NCBI GenBank assembly: GCA_903863885.1
Contig: CAIPEB010000614.1
Coordinates: 1-53,855, forward strand
From: an uncultured Planctomycetaceae bacterium
GTDB lineage: Bacteria > Planctomycetota > Planctomycetia > Pirellulales > Pirellulaceae
Reading direction: 5' to 3'
DNA: 53,855 nt
The translations under genes and the position numbers were made by a program. The notes below the pieces were generated by a model, which made no database searches, had not been told where the DNA came from, and saw nothing but the letters and a program-made list of their open reading frames with translations. Positions 38,901 through 44,300 of this stretch are shown in pieces (position 1 is the first letter of the stretch; each line of letters begins with the position of its first letter).

Positions 38901-41217
38901 GTTGCGAATAGCCACCGCGTATCCATTGAACGCATCGGCCCAAAGTGCCGTCAATGTCCAGCAGACGGGCAGTTCCCTGCAGATTTCCGGATTCGGAGGC
39001 AGCGGAACCGGTTGGACCACCAACAGCAGCACCGCTGGCTTGCCTGCGATCAACAGCGACATTTTGACACTCACCGACAGCAGAACCGACGAGGCGACCA
39101 GCGCGTGGCTCCAACTGCCCGTATCCACGAGCGATTTCCAGGCGAGCTTCACCTACCACGGATACGGCATGGCCGACGGCATGGCGTTTGTCCTGCACAA
39201 CGATCCCCGCGGACTGAACGCACTCGGCGCCAATGGAGGATCACTGGGGTACGGAGGCTCGACGGGCACGGCAATCACTCCCAGCGCCGCTTTTGAAATC
39301 AATCTCTACGCGGGCGGCGGATCGCTGATTCCCGGCACAAACTTTGTGACCAACGGCGCACAAGGCAATTACAATCCAACCGGTTCGATAACTCTATCGA
39401 TAGGAAGTCCCATTCAGGTAGTGCTGACCTATGATTCCACGGCCCAGACGCTCACGGAATCACTGACCGACATACGGTCGGGCGCCAGTTTTACGCGGGT
39501 ACACAGCGGCATAAATCTCGCCGCAACTCTGGGCGCGACAGCTCTGCTCGGATTCACCGGCGGCACGGGCGGAATGACGTCGACGCAGACAATCAGCAAC
39601 TTCCAATTCATCCAGAACGACATTCGCCACCTGGTTGTCGGCCAGATCCACAGCGCTGACGGCGACGTCAACCTGCAGGCCGACGGAAGTATCGTCGCCG
39701 CCCCCGCTTCTTCGGCGGGAGCAGCGGGCCTGATTTCCGCGGCCGGCCTCACTATAGATAGCGGCGGAAGCGCCGGCGTGGCGTCCGCACCGCTTCGTGT
39801 CAGTCTTGCAGGCCAGGCCAACGTCGCGGCGGCAACGGGTGTTAACGTCCAGCAGATCAACGGCAACCTCCACGTCGGCTACGCCGAGTGCAACGTCGCC
39901 GACAACGTGACCTTCACGGCACCCAACACGGTCTTCATGGACCATCCCGGAATCAGCGGATTCGGCGGCAACGGCTACGATTGGGCCCTCAATAACTCTC
40001 CGAATTCCTCCGCGGCCGGAATCTCGCAGGACGTGCTGACACTGACCAACGGAACCGCCTTCGCGGCAAGCAGCGCCTGGTTCGACGCAGCGATGCCCAC
40101 CGACAGTTTCCAGGTCGGGTTCCGCTACACGGGATCCGGCGGCGCCGACGGCGCCGCCTTCGTACTTCACAACGATCCGCGCGGACTGACCGCAATCGGC
40201 GATGCCGGCAGCGGGCTCGGCTACGGAAGCAGTTCAGGCGGCGCCATCACGCCGAGCGTGGCATGGCAGATCAACCTCTATTATCCGCACGACGGAGTAA
40301 GTTCGCACGTTTCCGGAACCAACCTCGCCTTCAACGGATCGACGGGAAGCTATCATTCGACCACCCCGGTTGTCATGAACAGCGGAAACGCGATCGATGT
40401 CGTGCTGGTCTACGACGCCGCCGCACACACACTGACCGAGCTGTTGACCGATACACAGACCAGCGCGACTTTCTTCAATACTTACACCGGAATCGATCTG
40501 ACCGCACTGTTGGGCCCGACCGCCTACATCGGTTTCACCGGCGCCGACGGTGAAGTCACCTCGACCCAGACGATTCAGAATTTCCAGTTCTCGGCGGGAC
40601 AAACTTCCGCTCTCGCGGCCAACGGCGGCGTCGGCCTTCCGGCCAACCCGTGGCACAACCCGCTCAACGCGGAAGATGTTAATGGCGACAGCCTAATCGC
40701 TCCCCGTGATGCTCTTGCTGTTATTAATCACCTCAATCGACACCTTAATGTGATGGTGCTGCCGATCGACTCCGCAGATCCCTTCATGGACGTGAACGCG
40801 GACGGCCACGTCACGCCCATGGACGTGCTGGTCGTGATCAATCGCCTGAACCGCCGTTCGAGGGCCGTCGCTGCCGAGGGTGGAGGAACGGCGGGCGAAG
40901 GCGAATCCACCGCGAATCAGCAACTGAGCCGAGCTCTGTCTCCGCAAATCACGTTCTGGCACGGCAGTGGACAATTGTCGATGCAACGTTTTGCCGCCGT
41001 CGGCGCGAATGGCCAATCGATTTCCGCCGAAGCGGACGGGCACTCGTCGTCCCCGGACTGGATTCGTGATCGCCTGTTCGGCGCTGCGCACCGTGCCACC
41101 GACGACAGTCGTTTCAGCGACACATTCGAGCGAACGGGACAGTTCGACAATCAACTTTCGGATCTCGAAGACGCTTTATCCGCAATTGCCGAAGACGTGA
41201 ACGAGCGCTGGCTTTGA
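23929..41217 (+). CDS. Giant (about 5,762-aa) planctomycete surface protein with beta-repeats, two lectin-like domains and a dockerin
   Basis: A single unbroken frame encodes a probable cell-surface or released adhesin/scaffold. The Arg-rich N-terminus leads into LEDRRLLAV (24058-24084), the export-associated motif of planctomycete giant proteins. Next come modules with GLLNGETYYAIADPAAPNAI-type repeats (about 25190-27070) and two paired modules starting GGTFT (26458 and 26740). A very long Ala/Gly/Ser/Thr/Asn-rich beta-repeat region follows (about 27100-35300), made of units like VGAAVAVNSI and GAGSGNTI that recall leukotoxin LktA/filamentous haemagglutinin helices. Beyond it is a longer-spaced filamentous-like part (to about 38900), two lectin-like domains (38981-39612, 39952-40590), a dockerin (about 40669-40863; DVNGDS and DVNADGHV calcium loops) and a polar tail. 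I chose ATG 23929 over GTG 23872; neither has a strong ribosome site. A hairpin terminator follows the stop. Confidence 0.9.
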   Translation: MTHSHWSRSAREKWQELRTRGRRRDRHKTRSLRERAVRLGMEQLEDRRLLAVTISDNKYTSGSDFILSDSESITIADNVVIDTSNHGGAAGGIKLSAPIINIGNRVQLIASGTAPGAITLTANHTWADPTLAFWDFLQSIYTGPSGLTASICIGDSGLITGGDFSAIVTAGDNEVLAKSETTPFVGQFESQVFNYLNDLIDLPISVVYKTPSASMTLGSGTQIVSSGKVSLTATSIANAQGEAIFNMITDKVTKGLGGYGGFAIGVSYTDVQATTTVSQNSAITAGSDVIISASAVNTTAIKARVTQNVGMQPTNPGNWQLAFGWSELNSTATTLVDTGSVVTAGGNVQVTATGKDVDQVSVSTASYRDGKVGVTVGVGRTTANIQATVNGTIHSGNAPVAASETFNPALTVDFADSSLCFATAPGYHTGDAVLYSSGLGGPIPGLLNGETYYAIADPAAPNAIKLAASLADAVAHRNIAFRPAYPTLSAGGLTVPVTRVQVQGSGAEDSNLILFDFATQSDGVTPLFTEGQTVTFTPSAGNYLGQNNSSSQLVGPLPAGAYRVHIVHDTADVQGLYAIQLRDASGVVIQLNDNPVFKTDAGTSLEVYAFDPDAGTVNFNFPDNSLSSRNVTLTNGQPLTYTQALATNVTGLNDGQTYYAVVDPAAPGVIRLASTASQAQAANPAIQRAQPTLTVSSQTFNIDSVEPDVGLIFSVNPNVPDGTAVVYHAVPGKPIGGLTDGNTYYAYNQSIPYFDPDSPVYALTLREHHLYGQDVTLSLVQTLTDGGGNVYPLRRTDSLRNVLSIASPNPLSVTASHDAQLVGGKSTLQSLPANSQQIWTNGTGGTFTISAVINSQTLTTTPLAFNATAAQIQAALNQLAGLSTTVTGLGTYTDPWLVSAAEMPSLTIDDSQLQQGVSWMRVVPNGAQRLSNSANGGTFTLSVSVDGKTLTTASLPYNATADQVETALDALAGVQATVTGAGTAADPWLIHGGIFLIQSGDPLTFSDSFGAGNAGLLNGQTYYAAVAPSQPYPDLLLLALAATRDEALQASPTAVECRQSIDLGRVDLSYMSGTTHIIAPAAASGGIIVQASLASKDAMSTGASTGGEPGLLNLLNQGDIASNFANGTTGWERVARDLLGKADKEQKKSLGDLIEEKAAGQQANNSFSLAASIGYLDVNNTVATTIGGTATLLTDGDIAVKSVLTESVQPQVTSGVSKPKVEGGGSTGTSFATAVMIGHFNNTSHSIVESQARLTASHQVKVGSDIVYPWAWQIANPGGFNAETFFADNTLANLSTLLDGNLGIDNWLVNSWSQALAPSPQSKLTFTLSVSCLDFTNDSLAQVCDGAQINQDAGVAFAADQGVSITADTDMVQIGFAGTVGLGFSPDQISKVIRKGGASGFLNTMQGGTIAIGGAFGCVSVDNTTQAFLGGSPPDTNSVNSGDPGITRLSFGNGGLDVNADEHITYIELALGGSDGQQYGISGTLTLPEIDNTTKARVFAGAVIQSLDDTQGKLDVSAVDDLDLITTSGGVVIGSNVQVGVSTGVGTITRTVLALIGDDPDSAASGASTFNVNGPIKVEADAKGVIVSAAVAASVLSASPPPGAEQPIQNEGDQQAGDAPKAGYGWAVSGDFTQVGLTDYVTACVNDLGVFTGINNNFSVKGSDSTKIISAGGAAAFSTSNNAKSVGLAGSGSVIDVTGSIEASVSGASLNHFALSVNASDDRTFINLAAGGSGARVGNSNIAIAGSAAVTTLHDTTTQASLDGVNAVLSGDSKVEADDNSALITVAGEFVMGGKSGYGLGSTVNNVNRTTQALVTNSRITQNTGGMSLAATDSLTSVSIAAGMAYTNTVVALAGMFADNVSSSTTAASLNGGSYSNQDATSAGCLSVSAQDTPVLVTLAGDAGANDNGNWGFGAAVTYASVSSTNSATLSGTAATLAAGGLSLKSTSGDPPGGLADSDLDQLDLPGRSNHALYSFSIGGAGSKNVSLAGSVTVNNIHGSNLANIAQNALVTAGGPILVQATNGTTIGSASGAVTASPDGRVAFGAAVVDNSINTNTTDTTLAQIDSSQVGSTSGSIDVQALSNLQIDSAAAGGNGAMTFAGGGSVVDNAIGNSTSATISNSNSIVAASDVTVQAGNTSKIGTGAGQVDIATKGSTVGAAVAVNSLDNAVGATIAAATVTAAGAVQVTANSHETIDAYALGVGGSTGASNYSFPAQVGLVGSGAGNTIDSSTIASIEQKSSVTSGGAAAVTASDTSSITALAGVLSLTPVARGTVTAAVGASVAMNNLSDSDQANQVKAVIDASTVSAGSFQLSAEAIPSIVAITAAGAGDFSKNGQTLVGIGGAGAGSNNDIEYVVQALIGNGSQVTTNGNGNLSMLAHTDGDIKSVAGGVAAAGEKVGVAGSAVEVTVGAAVAVNSIDCTTQALIQSSTAKAGGNLTMTAKNESSIEAYTIGVASSVVIGGKLGVDVGLVGSGSGNTISSTTQASIQKNSSAAADLSKAVALNATDSSSITAVAGSLTIDVGSDGAAVGASAAVNSLGSDDTPNCVQATIDNSTVKAGQITVNASANPSILAITIAGGGDYSNGKTLAVGIAGAGAGSSNDVNYTIQALVTGNSRASTIGGTDINISASNSIDSNADAGGIALAGDVGGRTGVAVTVGAAVAVNTGTITTSALVLGSTIETDGDLAIAANSQTDLESYTVGVAGSLSRAGTNGIAVGGAGSGSGNTITSTTEAKIDDLVMGAATIRSYVTSGKGVSLTATDSSQIVAGAGAAAIAIGSGKKSLGVAVAIGASVSINSITSTVTANINNSSVQASDDVQLTATTQRPDSTSCNIEAVTVAGGVAVGVGGQDGAVAFAGAGAGSGNTIKNTVTASITNCTGNDSQNKVISVASQTGNVTLTAQDGMAIRADGGGVTVSFGGGTGTVAVGVAVGMGFASNTLTNTTTACIDHSNVTAGGEVTLNSFSTASPDAKGFGVALDVSVSQSGGISGAGSGAGAYNKLTNTIQARIQNGSIVRAGSTAKDAVSLSATDSSESTSSSGAGSLSVGVYPQGVGLAAGAVVANNTIKNSVFSVIDNSSVTSSGGVSLATTNSPEATAVAVAVAATITASEFGGAFTGSGANSTNSVTNTVTAAIQNKSQVQSNGSSDGAGVSLSASDAVTIDASVGTGALAIGFIGASIGVSLTDNSVEDTVTAEISDSAVSSFGQDIRVAASSDNTVTGMAVATAATVSLFGVSGAGGHANSSDNSIITASVDADATIETDGGSNNKSSTFGGLIVSASSGGTVNAEVDGGVLAMGSIGVFFANATRGGNTIAFVDGEAALTIGNLSVSAESAYQIGAKGWTLTIGFLTGDGTTATALAKDSVQAYVGSSLTDSLPSSWPTANPNGSLSVNAEAKHTATATADGGVGSLGFPFSLGVGVYTASSTVQPTVQAYLRGINVSIPGTLAVTSGADNSTAASATAGSGGLVAGDAALANTGDTTHVTAALYGGTFHAGSVLVASSNSSSYAPHADSVNAAVVGGSGAVAGHQADTSTTTSLSDSTSIYTPGTVSLTATEKFAELTQGNSATAAAGGVVNGTAAVSEATLTGNAVLSVGNSVTITSGNDPAASPGGILMFASTDLTVDDRVTLTTGGAIEGAGVNSKIIATLNNKVAVGSNGNFTSQGNIGAGTQATVNAEANSAVTTYGIAGVGVADASTTVTSNQQVTVGTQTAMTAFGNLNLTAGAEPVGLGATILSGSAYAQAYVRGIIAIPDARANSTVTSNTSLNVGAGAQLASGQNITVGTYPGTPGAFADGTGHGYELGLIPAKQSSESSSAATTSNSVLNGTMTAGIYHELSITIPNDQSGANGFSQTVYANPDGSAYVPFPSYFTPSFIAPSYIDSHFTGDTATVLKSGVSDQYVAACNLGPLFATGGTVTVNADSLSGSGTITAYGGPKISVTNNSPNYLILGPINIPNLPGGQVNFTIAPAPAGMTVNQINKNQTPSVTVTQTYGGNVGGASYGPALFLMGDIENLGGDVTITNTAGSLGQAATIFAKKVTVTVPEGAVAIDIPNGTYYVGGNPYSDWNNSMIWPGGNPAAGTPNADLAVSYVANATFSPPVTNPSDPFALAEYQISLYGIAGANAPGNQSTVFFGNSLPYVQGMGDDTRATNSNWGFRSGAGGAAYLLGSGGPSNNQGWLPFVPVTNLRASATAYPAISESTAIYGGAVTIHAKTLDLNGNIKAGHLKNWSVNFPEALGETLADYREGYLDGRNPPICAIPLDEVTTVTAGDNLITASYNAQTNQIILDNVSVSTAAEVILNGAIINTHPQGKIEILGGQGQVTVNNLTDIPLVVQDIVADEKASISRIDITDTNLPDDSNRTLYLSEPGQPIAVFKGQAGDSSLGTGTPDSTVSGTTTAYNPQSGLRWQWIQQASLNRTITDWNSWQITDWMWNFPAGSPNNPWQYLDPATNQWTGTPAGQTVIKVESNVFEQIVTGTIDSQTTEGVIYHSGHYGFANNGGQSEWDYHFPLSVTLTMTSSVKADNPIVLDFSGIATDNALDIASIDDILLTGTIQAAASQTSAIQSISGSLAASSGASLTSGSLTLQAGGSIGATGVPLSLTLNNNGVLNASAGIGGIYLVVDSIATLGQLQSGTGNARGNVVLEAADSIVAASGTSAPSNVFGNNITLTSDHGGIGSEDTPVLVSCQGRLRVNSTADVWVEQSQGDLGVDQILSTGGDVNVSVPQGSLFDATAWMINSVPTEVQQQVYQSLGLTDPSASQATVTSFENLAERNYQLYWQLMQYGSFENGAYTLSPGGMTYYKTSLAGQGLEDLSNTQVQASASNLYGSVSGFFGANLSANWQSLPEFQTYTPGYQYTAGDSQVNSLTQNAVWNLNQLTYMVHHSGMQSSLVGSADSNELPANITGKQVNLSAGKSIGEQDAPLFLPLAGLQAGTYTPSQAEALALSRGNQPGDVMLVGNHAGYGGVYILQDFDTNTDSITAIQVSLSRPLRIATAYPLNASAQSAVNVQQTGSSLQISGFGGSGTGWTTNSSTAGLPAINSDILTLTDSRTDEATSAWLQLPVSTSDFQASFTYHGYGMADGMAFVLHNDPRGLNALGANGGSLGYGGSTGTAITPSAAFEINLYAGGGSLIPGTNFVTNGAQGNYNPTGSITLSIGSPIQVVLTYDSTAQTLTESLTDIRSGASFTRVHSGINLAATLGATALLGFTGGTGGMTSTQTISNFQFIQNDIRHLVVGQIHSADGDVNLQADGSIVAAPASSAGAAGLISAAGLTIDSGGSAGVASAPLRVSLAGQANVAAATGVNVQQINGNLHVGYAECNVADNVTFTAPNTVFMDHPGISGFGGNGYDWALNNSPNSSAAGISQDVLTLTNGTAFAASSAWFDAAMPTDSFQVGFRYTGSGGADGAAFVLHNDPRGLTAIGDAGSGLGYGSSSGGAITPSVAWQINLYYPHDGVSSHVSGTNLAFNGSTGSYHSTTPVVMNSGNAIDVVLVYDAAAHTLTELLTDTQTSATFFNTYTGIDLTALLGPTAYIGFTGADGEVTSTQTIQNFQFSAGQTSALAANGGVGLPANPWHNPLNAEDVNGDSLIAPRDALAVINHLNRHLNVMVLPIDSADPFMDVNADGHVTPMDVLVVINRLNRRSRAVAAEGGGTAGEGESTANQQLSRALSPQITFWHGSGQLSMQRFAAVGANGQSISAEADGHSSSPDWIRDRLFGAAHRATDDSRFSDTFERTGQFDNQLSDLEDALSAIAEDVNERWL
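30688..33402 (+). repeat. Tandem 254-aa super-repeats inside the giant protein
   Basis: Anchor segments TASDTSSITALAG, NATDSSSITAVAG, TATDSSQIVAGAG and SATDSSESTSSSG begin with their Asp codon at 30688, 31450, 32215 and 33022. The spacings are 254, 255 and 269 codons. A further anchor (SASDAVTIDASVG, Asp codon 33400) follows after only 126 codons, so the unit appears to be a doubled block of about 127 residues. Each block repeats the order acid-Ser anchor, VGAAVAVN-type strand, A-x-I-x-x-S strand, and GAGSGN strand. This points to internal duplication of a beta-helical rod. Confidence 0.65.
38981..40590 (+). repeat. Two tandem L-type-lectin-like domains of the giant protein
   Basis: Module 1 (38981-39612) and module 2 (39952-40590) share ISGFGG near the start. 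They also share MADGMAFVLHNDPRGLNALG against GADGAAFVLHNDPRGLTAIG, VVLTYDSTAQTLTESLTD against VVLVYDAAAHTLTELLTD, and GFTG.....TSTQTI.NFQF at the end. The DGxAFVLHNDPRG core is characteristic of bacterial legume-lectin-like domains, where the Asp and Asn help bind calcium and sugar. Placement next to the dockerin suggests a glycan-binding C-terminal head. Confidence 0.75.
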
Positions 41218-41228
41218 CAATTAGTTAA

Positions 41229-41250
41229 CGGCTGTTCACAGCCGCATTTT
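41229..41250 (+). terminator. Candidate intrinsic terminator after the giant gene
   Basis: A six-base stem CGGCTG/CAGCCG with loop TTCA is followed by CATTTT, 11 bp after the giant gene's stop. The T-run is short. The position between two convergent genes fits termination. Confidence 0.5.
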
Positions 41251-41285
41251 CATCCGTGCTTTTCCGTGTGCATCCGTGGCCTCTT
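41251..41285. repeat. Dispersed CCACGGATG...CACGGA repeat, inverted copy
   Basis: This stretch reads CATCCGTGCTTTTCCGTGTG and then CATCCGTGGCCTC, the reverse complement of the GAGGCCACGGATG family seen at 12283, 47450 and 52912. It lies between the convergent giant gene and the GH2 gene. Confidence 0.5.
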
Positions 41286-41338
41286 CCCCTCCGGGCTCCG
41301 CGCCGACACTGGGCCGAGTGCCCGCCAATCGATCGCGG

Positions 41339-44300
41339 TCATTCGTCTCGGTAAATCGTGGCGCGGTCGAGACTCAGATTGCGGTCTTCCCCGCCTCCGC
41401 TGAAGTCGTTCGTGAAGGCCAGGCGCAGCTCGTGATCGCCCGCCTGCAGGTTCATCGGCAACGAATACGTGCGCCAGTTGGACGCAACGAGGTGAATCGT
41501 GCCCACCGAGCGGCCGTCGACCAGAACGTCGACTTCCGGATACACGCCCGCCGCGGACGAACCCGTGGCGACCACGTCGATCCGATATCGGCCGGACTGT
41601 GCCGCGCGCAGAGGTGAACTGATGTAGCCGCTGCAGGCCATGGATGCGAACGTCCCCGTATTCGAGAAATGAGGCACACCGGGCTGCGGCGTCATGTGCT
41701 CGGCTTCGATTATGACACCCAACTGCGAGTCGGACTCGGCCCCCAGTGCGGTCATGAGCGAGCCGGCCAGTCGGCTTGCCTTCCGTGAGTTCGCTTCTTC
41801 GGTGTCCCAGGCGATCTGATCCCAGACCACCGCGCCCTGGCCGAGCCGCGATATTGCAAGGGCCGCGGGAGTCGTCAGGACCGTGGTCCCGTCGCCACCG
41901 TCATCCAGCGCGACTAGCACTTGATCGGCAAACAGGTTTCGATCTTCGAGTGGAGGATGGCTCCCGTCGTTGATGAAGGCGATGCTCAACTCGTGCGAGC
42001 CCTTTTCGATGCGGGCTGTCACCGTCGTCGTCTGCCACTCCGGTCCGGTGCTCAAGGTGCCAACCGGCTTGCCATCTACAGCAACGCGAACCAGCGGAAG
42101 GATGCCATCCGACGGTGTGCCGCGCGCATGAACGCCGATCAGATAGTCGCCCGAAACGGGAAACTCGACCTGCTTGCGAGCCGACCCGACTGTGGCAAAG
42201 ACAACACCCGGCTTTCGGCGCTCGACGATGCCGCCTTCAAGAGTCCATTGGTCGATTTCGTAAGCCGTCACAGATTTCCCCGCCAAGCTCTTGGCGAACA
42301 CGCCTTCCGCCATGCTGGCCGCCCTTGGCGTCTCGGCCCAATCGATCCCCCGGTGAGGCCCGAGCCAATACAGATCCTCACGAGACACGAAATCAAAGAA
42401 TGGCGAATCGCCTTCTGCTCGCGACACGGGGCCTTTGTACGGGCGAACCTCCAGCGGCACTCCCAGCGCGGCGGCCGCCGCGGCGAACTTGTCCGGAGTC
42501 AGACGATGCAGCCACAAACGGCCGCCGGTTTCGACAAACTCCCGCGCATTCTGCAAATCCGGCAACTCGTTACGGCAGATCACCAGGCGCGGCCGAGTCC
42601 CTGACAACGCGGCTTCAGCGCTGTTTGCCCCGGCGTCCTTCAGCCCATCACAGCGCACACCCCAAGAGGAAAGCAGTGCCTTGTACTCGGTCGGCCCGAT
42701 CACAACCGTCCGGCCCGTTTCGGCCCGGTAACCGTCGAGCCACTTGAGCAGATTGCCGAAAACGCGAGCGGCCGCCGGTTCTTCGAAGTACTTTTCCGTC
42801 AGCAGCATCTGGCAGAACACCATGCAGCCACGGCCCATCGGCCTGGCGAGCAGCGGTGAAGTATCAATCCCAGCCGCAGAACCCGAAACCACAATCGGCA
42901 GCGTTCCTGCCACCGGCCTGGCCGCTTCGGCCAATGCGACCATGTTGTCGCCGCGCCAGAACTTCAAATCGTCGGCGTCAATACCATCCAGTGCCGGATG
43001 GTGCTTCGCCTGTGAAAACGTCATCGTCGACCGCTGCCCTGTGAGCGAGACGTCGAACAGGCTTTCCGGATAAGTCTCCTGCCGCAGTACGAGCAGACGG
43101 CCGCCGCTCGCCGTGAAATCCACGAGCGACTGGCGCGGCGAATAAACCTGTCCGACTACAGGAACGCCGGCGACGGAAGCCTTAAGGCTGCATGAACCGA
43201 TAATCAAAACGTCGATATTCGCCGGCAACCGTTCGAGTGACTCGACCGGTTCGGTTTTCAATCGCATTCGACCCAGCAATTCCTTCGTCGTTCCCAGCGG
43301 ATCGTAAAGCCCGATGCGTGCCGAAAGCGATGGAAGCTCGGGCACCGGAAACACAGACAGGCCGCGATTGTCTTGAAACGCCTGCCGACCATTGCGTTCC
43401 AACTGCCAATGCCAATCCAGCAATTGCCGTTCAGAGACGTCCGGCATCGGCAGAACGATGTGCAGATGTTTGCGTTCGCCGGCGCTCAGCGAAAGCTCGG
43501 TCTGGCCAGACGCAACAGTGCTCGTTCCCTGTGTCAACTGCCACCGCAGCGTCAAAGATGACGCGTCGAGAATGTCGTTGAACACAGCCAGACGGCGCGT
43601 CACTCGCTCGCGGCTGTAAAACCGGGTGTCGTAATCGAGCGCGAACGCGGCGATATGTTGATATGCCGATTGGTGGGCGGCAAACAGCGGATTCGTTTCG
43701 TCCATCGGCCCGCCTTCGACTACGGTCCAAGGCGACATGCCGCCGACTTCGAGGTCGCGGTAGCCGAGGATCTGCATCTTCCAACTCTCGGCCTTGGCCC
43801 GATTGCGGTACGTGTTGTAGTCCCGATACGCTTCGTCGCCAAAGAACACCGTGTGCCAGGAGGGATCTCGCGACGGGATCCACAGAAACTCGCCGATGTA
43901 CAGCGGCTTGTCTCGCCGCCACTCGAACTTCTCGGCGCCGTTCAGGAACATGTGCGGGATGCTCGCCGGTTTCTCCAGCCAGCGTGTTTCATTCGGCCAG
44001 CAGGTGAAGTCCGGATACTCGTGCGGATAGTGAATGCCGATGCAATCAGCAACGCCGTCGGGATCACCGTCGGATTCGTAAAAGAGCGGCCGCGTCGGAT
44101 CCCATTGCCTGACCAGTTGGCCCATTCGCACGAGGTCTTTTTTTGCGGTCGATTTGTCGTTCAAGCGGCCGCCCAGGAATTCGTTCTCAAGACTCCACAT
44201 GACGACCGACGGTCGATTCCGGTGCTGCTCGACCATCGATTTGAGATGGGACGCATAGTTTTCCCAGAATCGGGAATCGTAGATACGATACGTGTCGTCG

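Noticed and set aside
24085-41217. The giant frame considered as several fused or frameshifted genes
   Set aside because: No internal stop, ribosome site with signal peptide, or composition break was seen. Repeat units continue smoothly to the dockerin.
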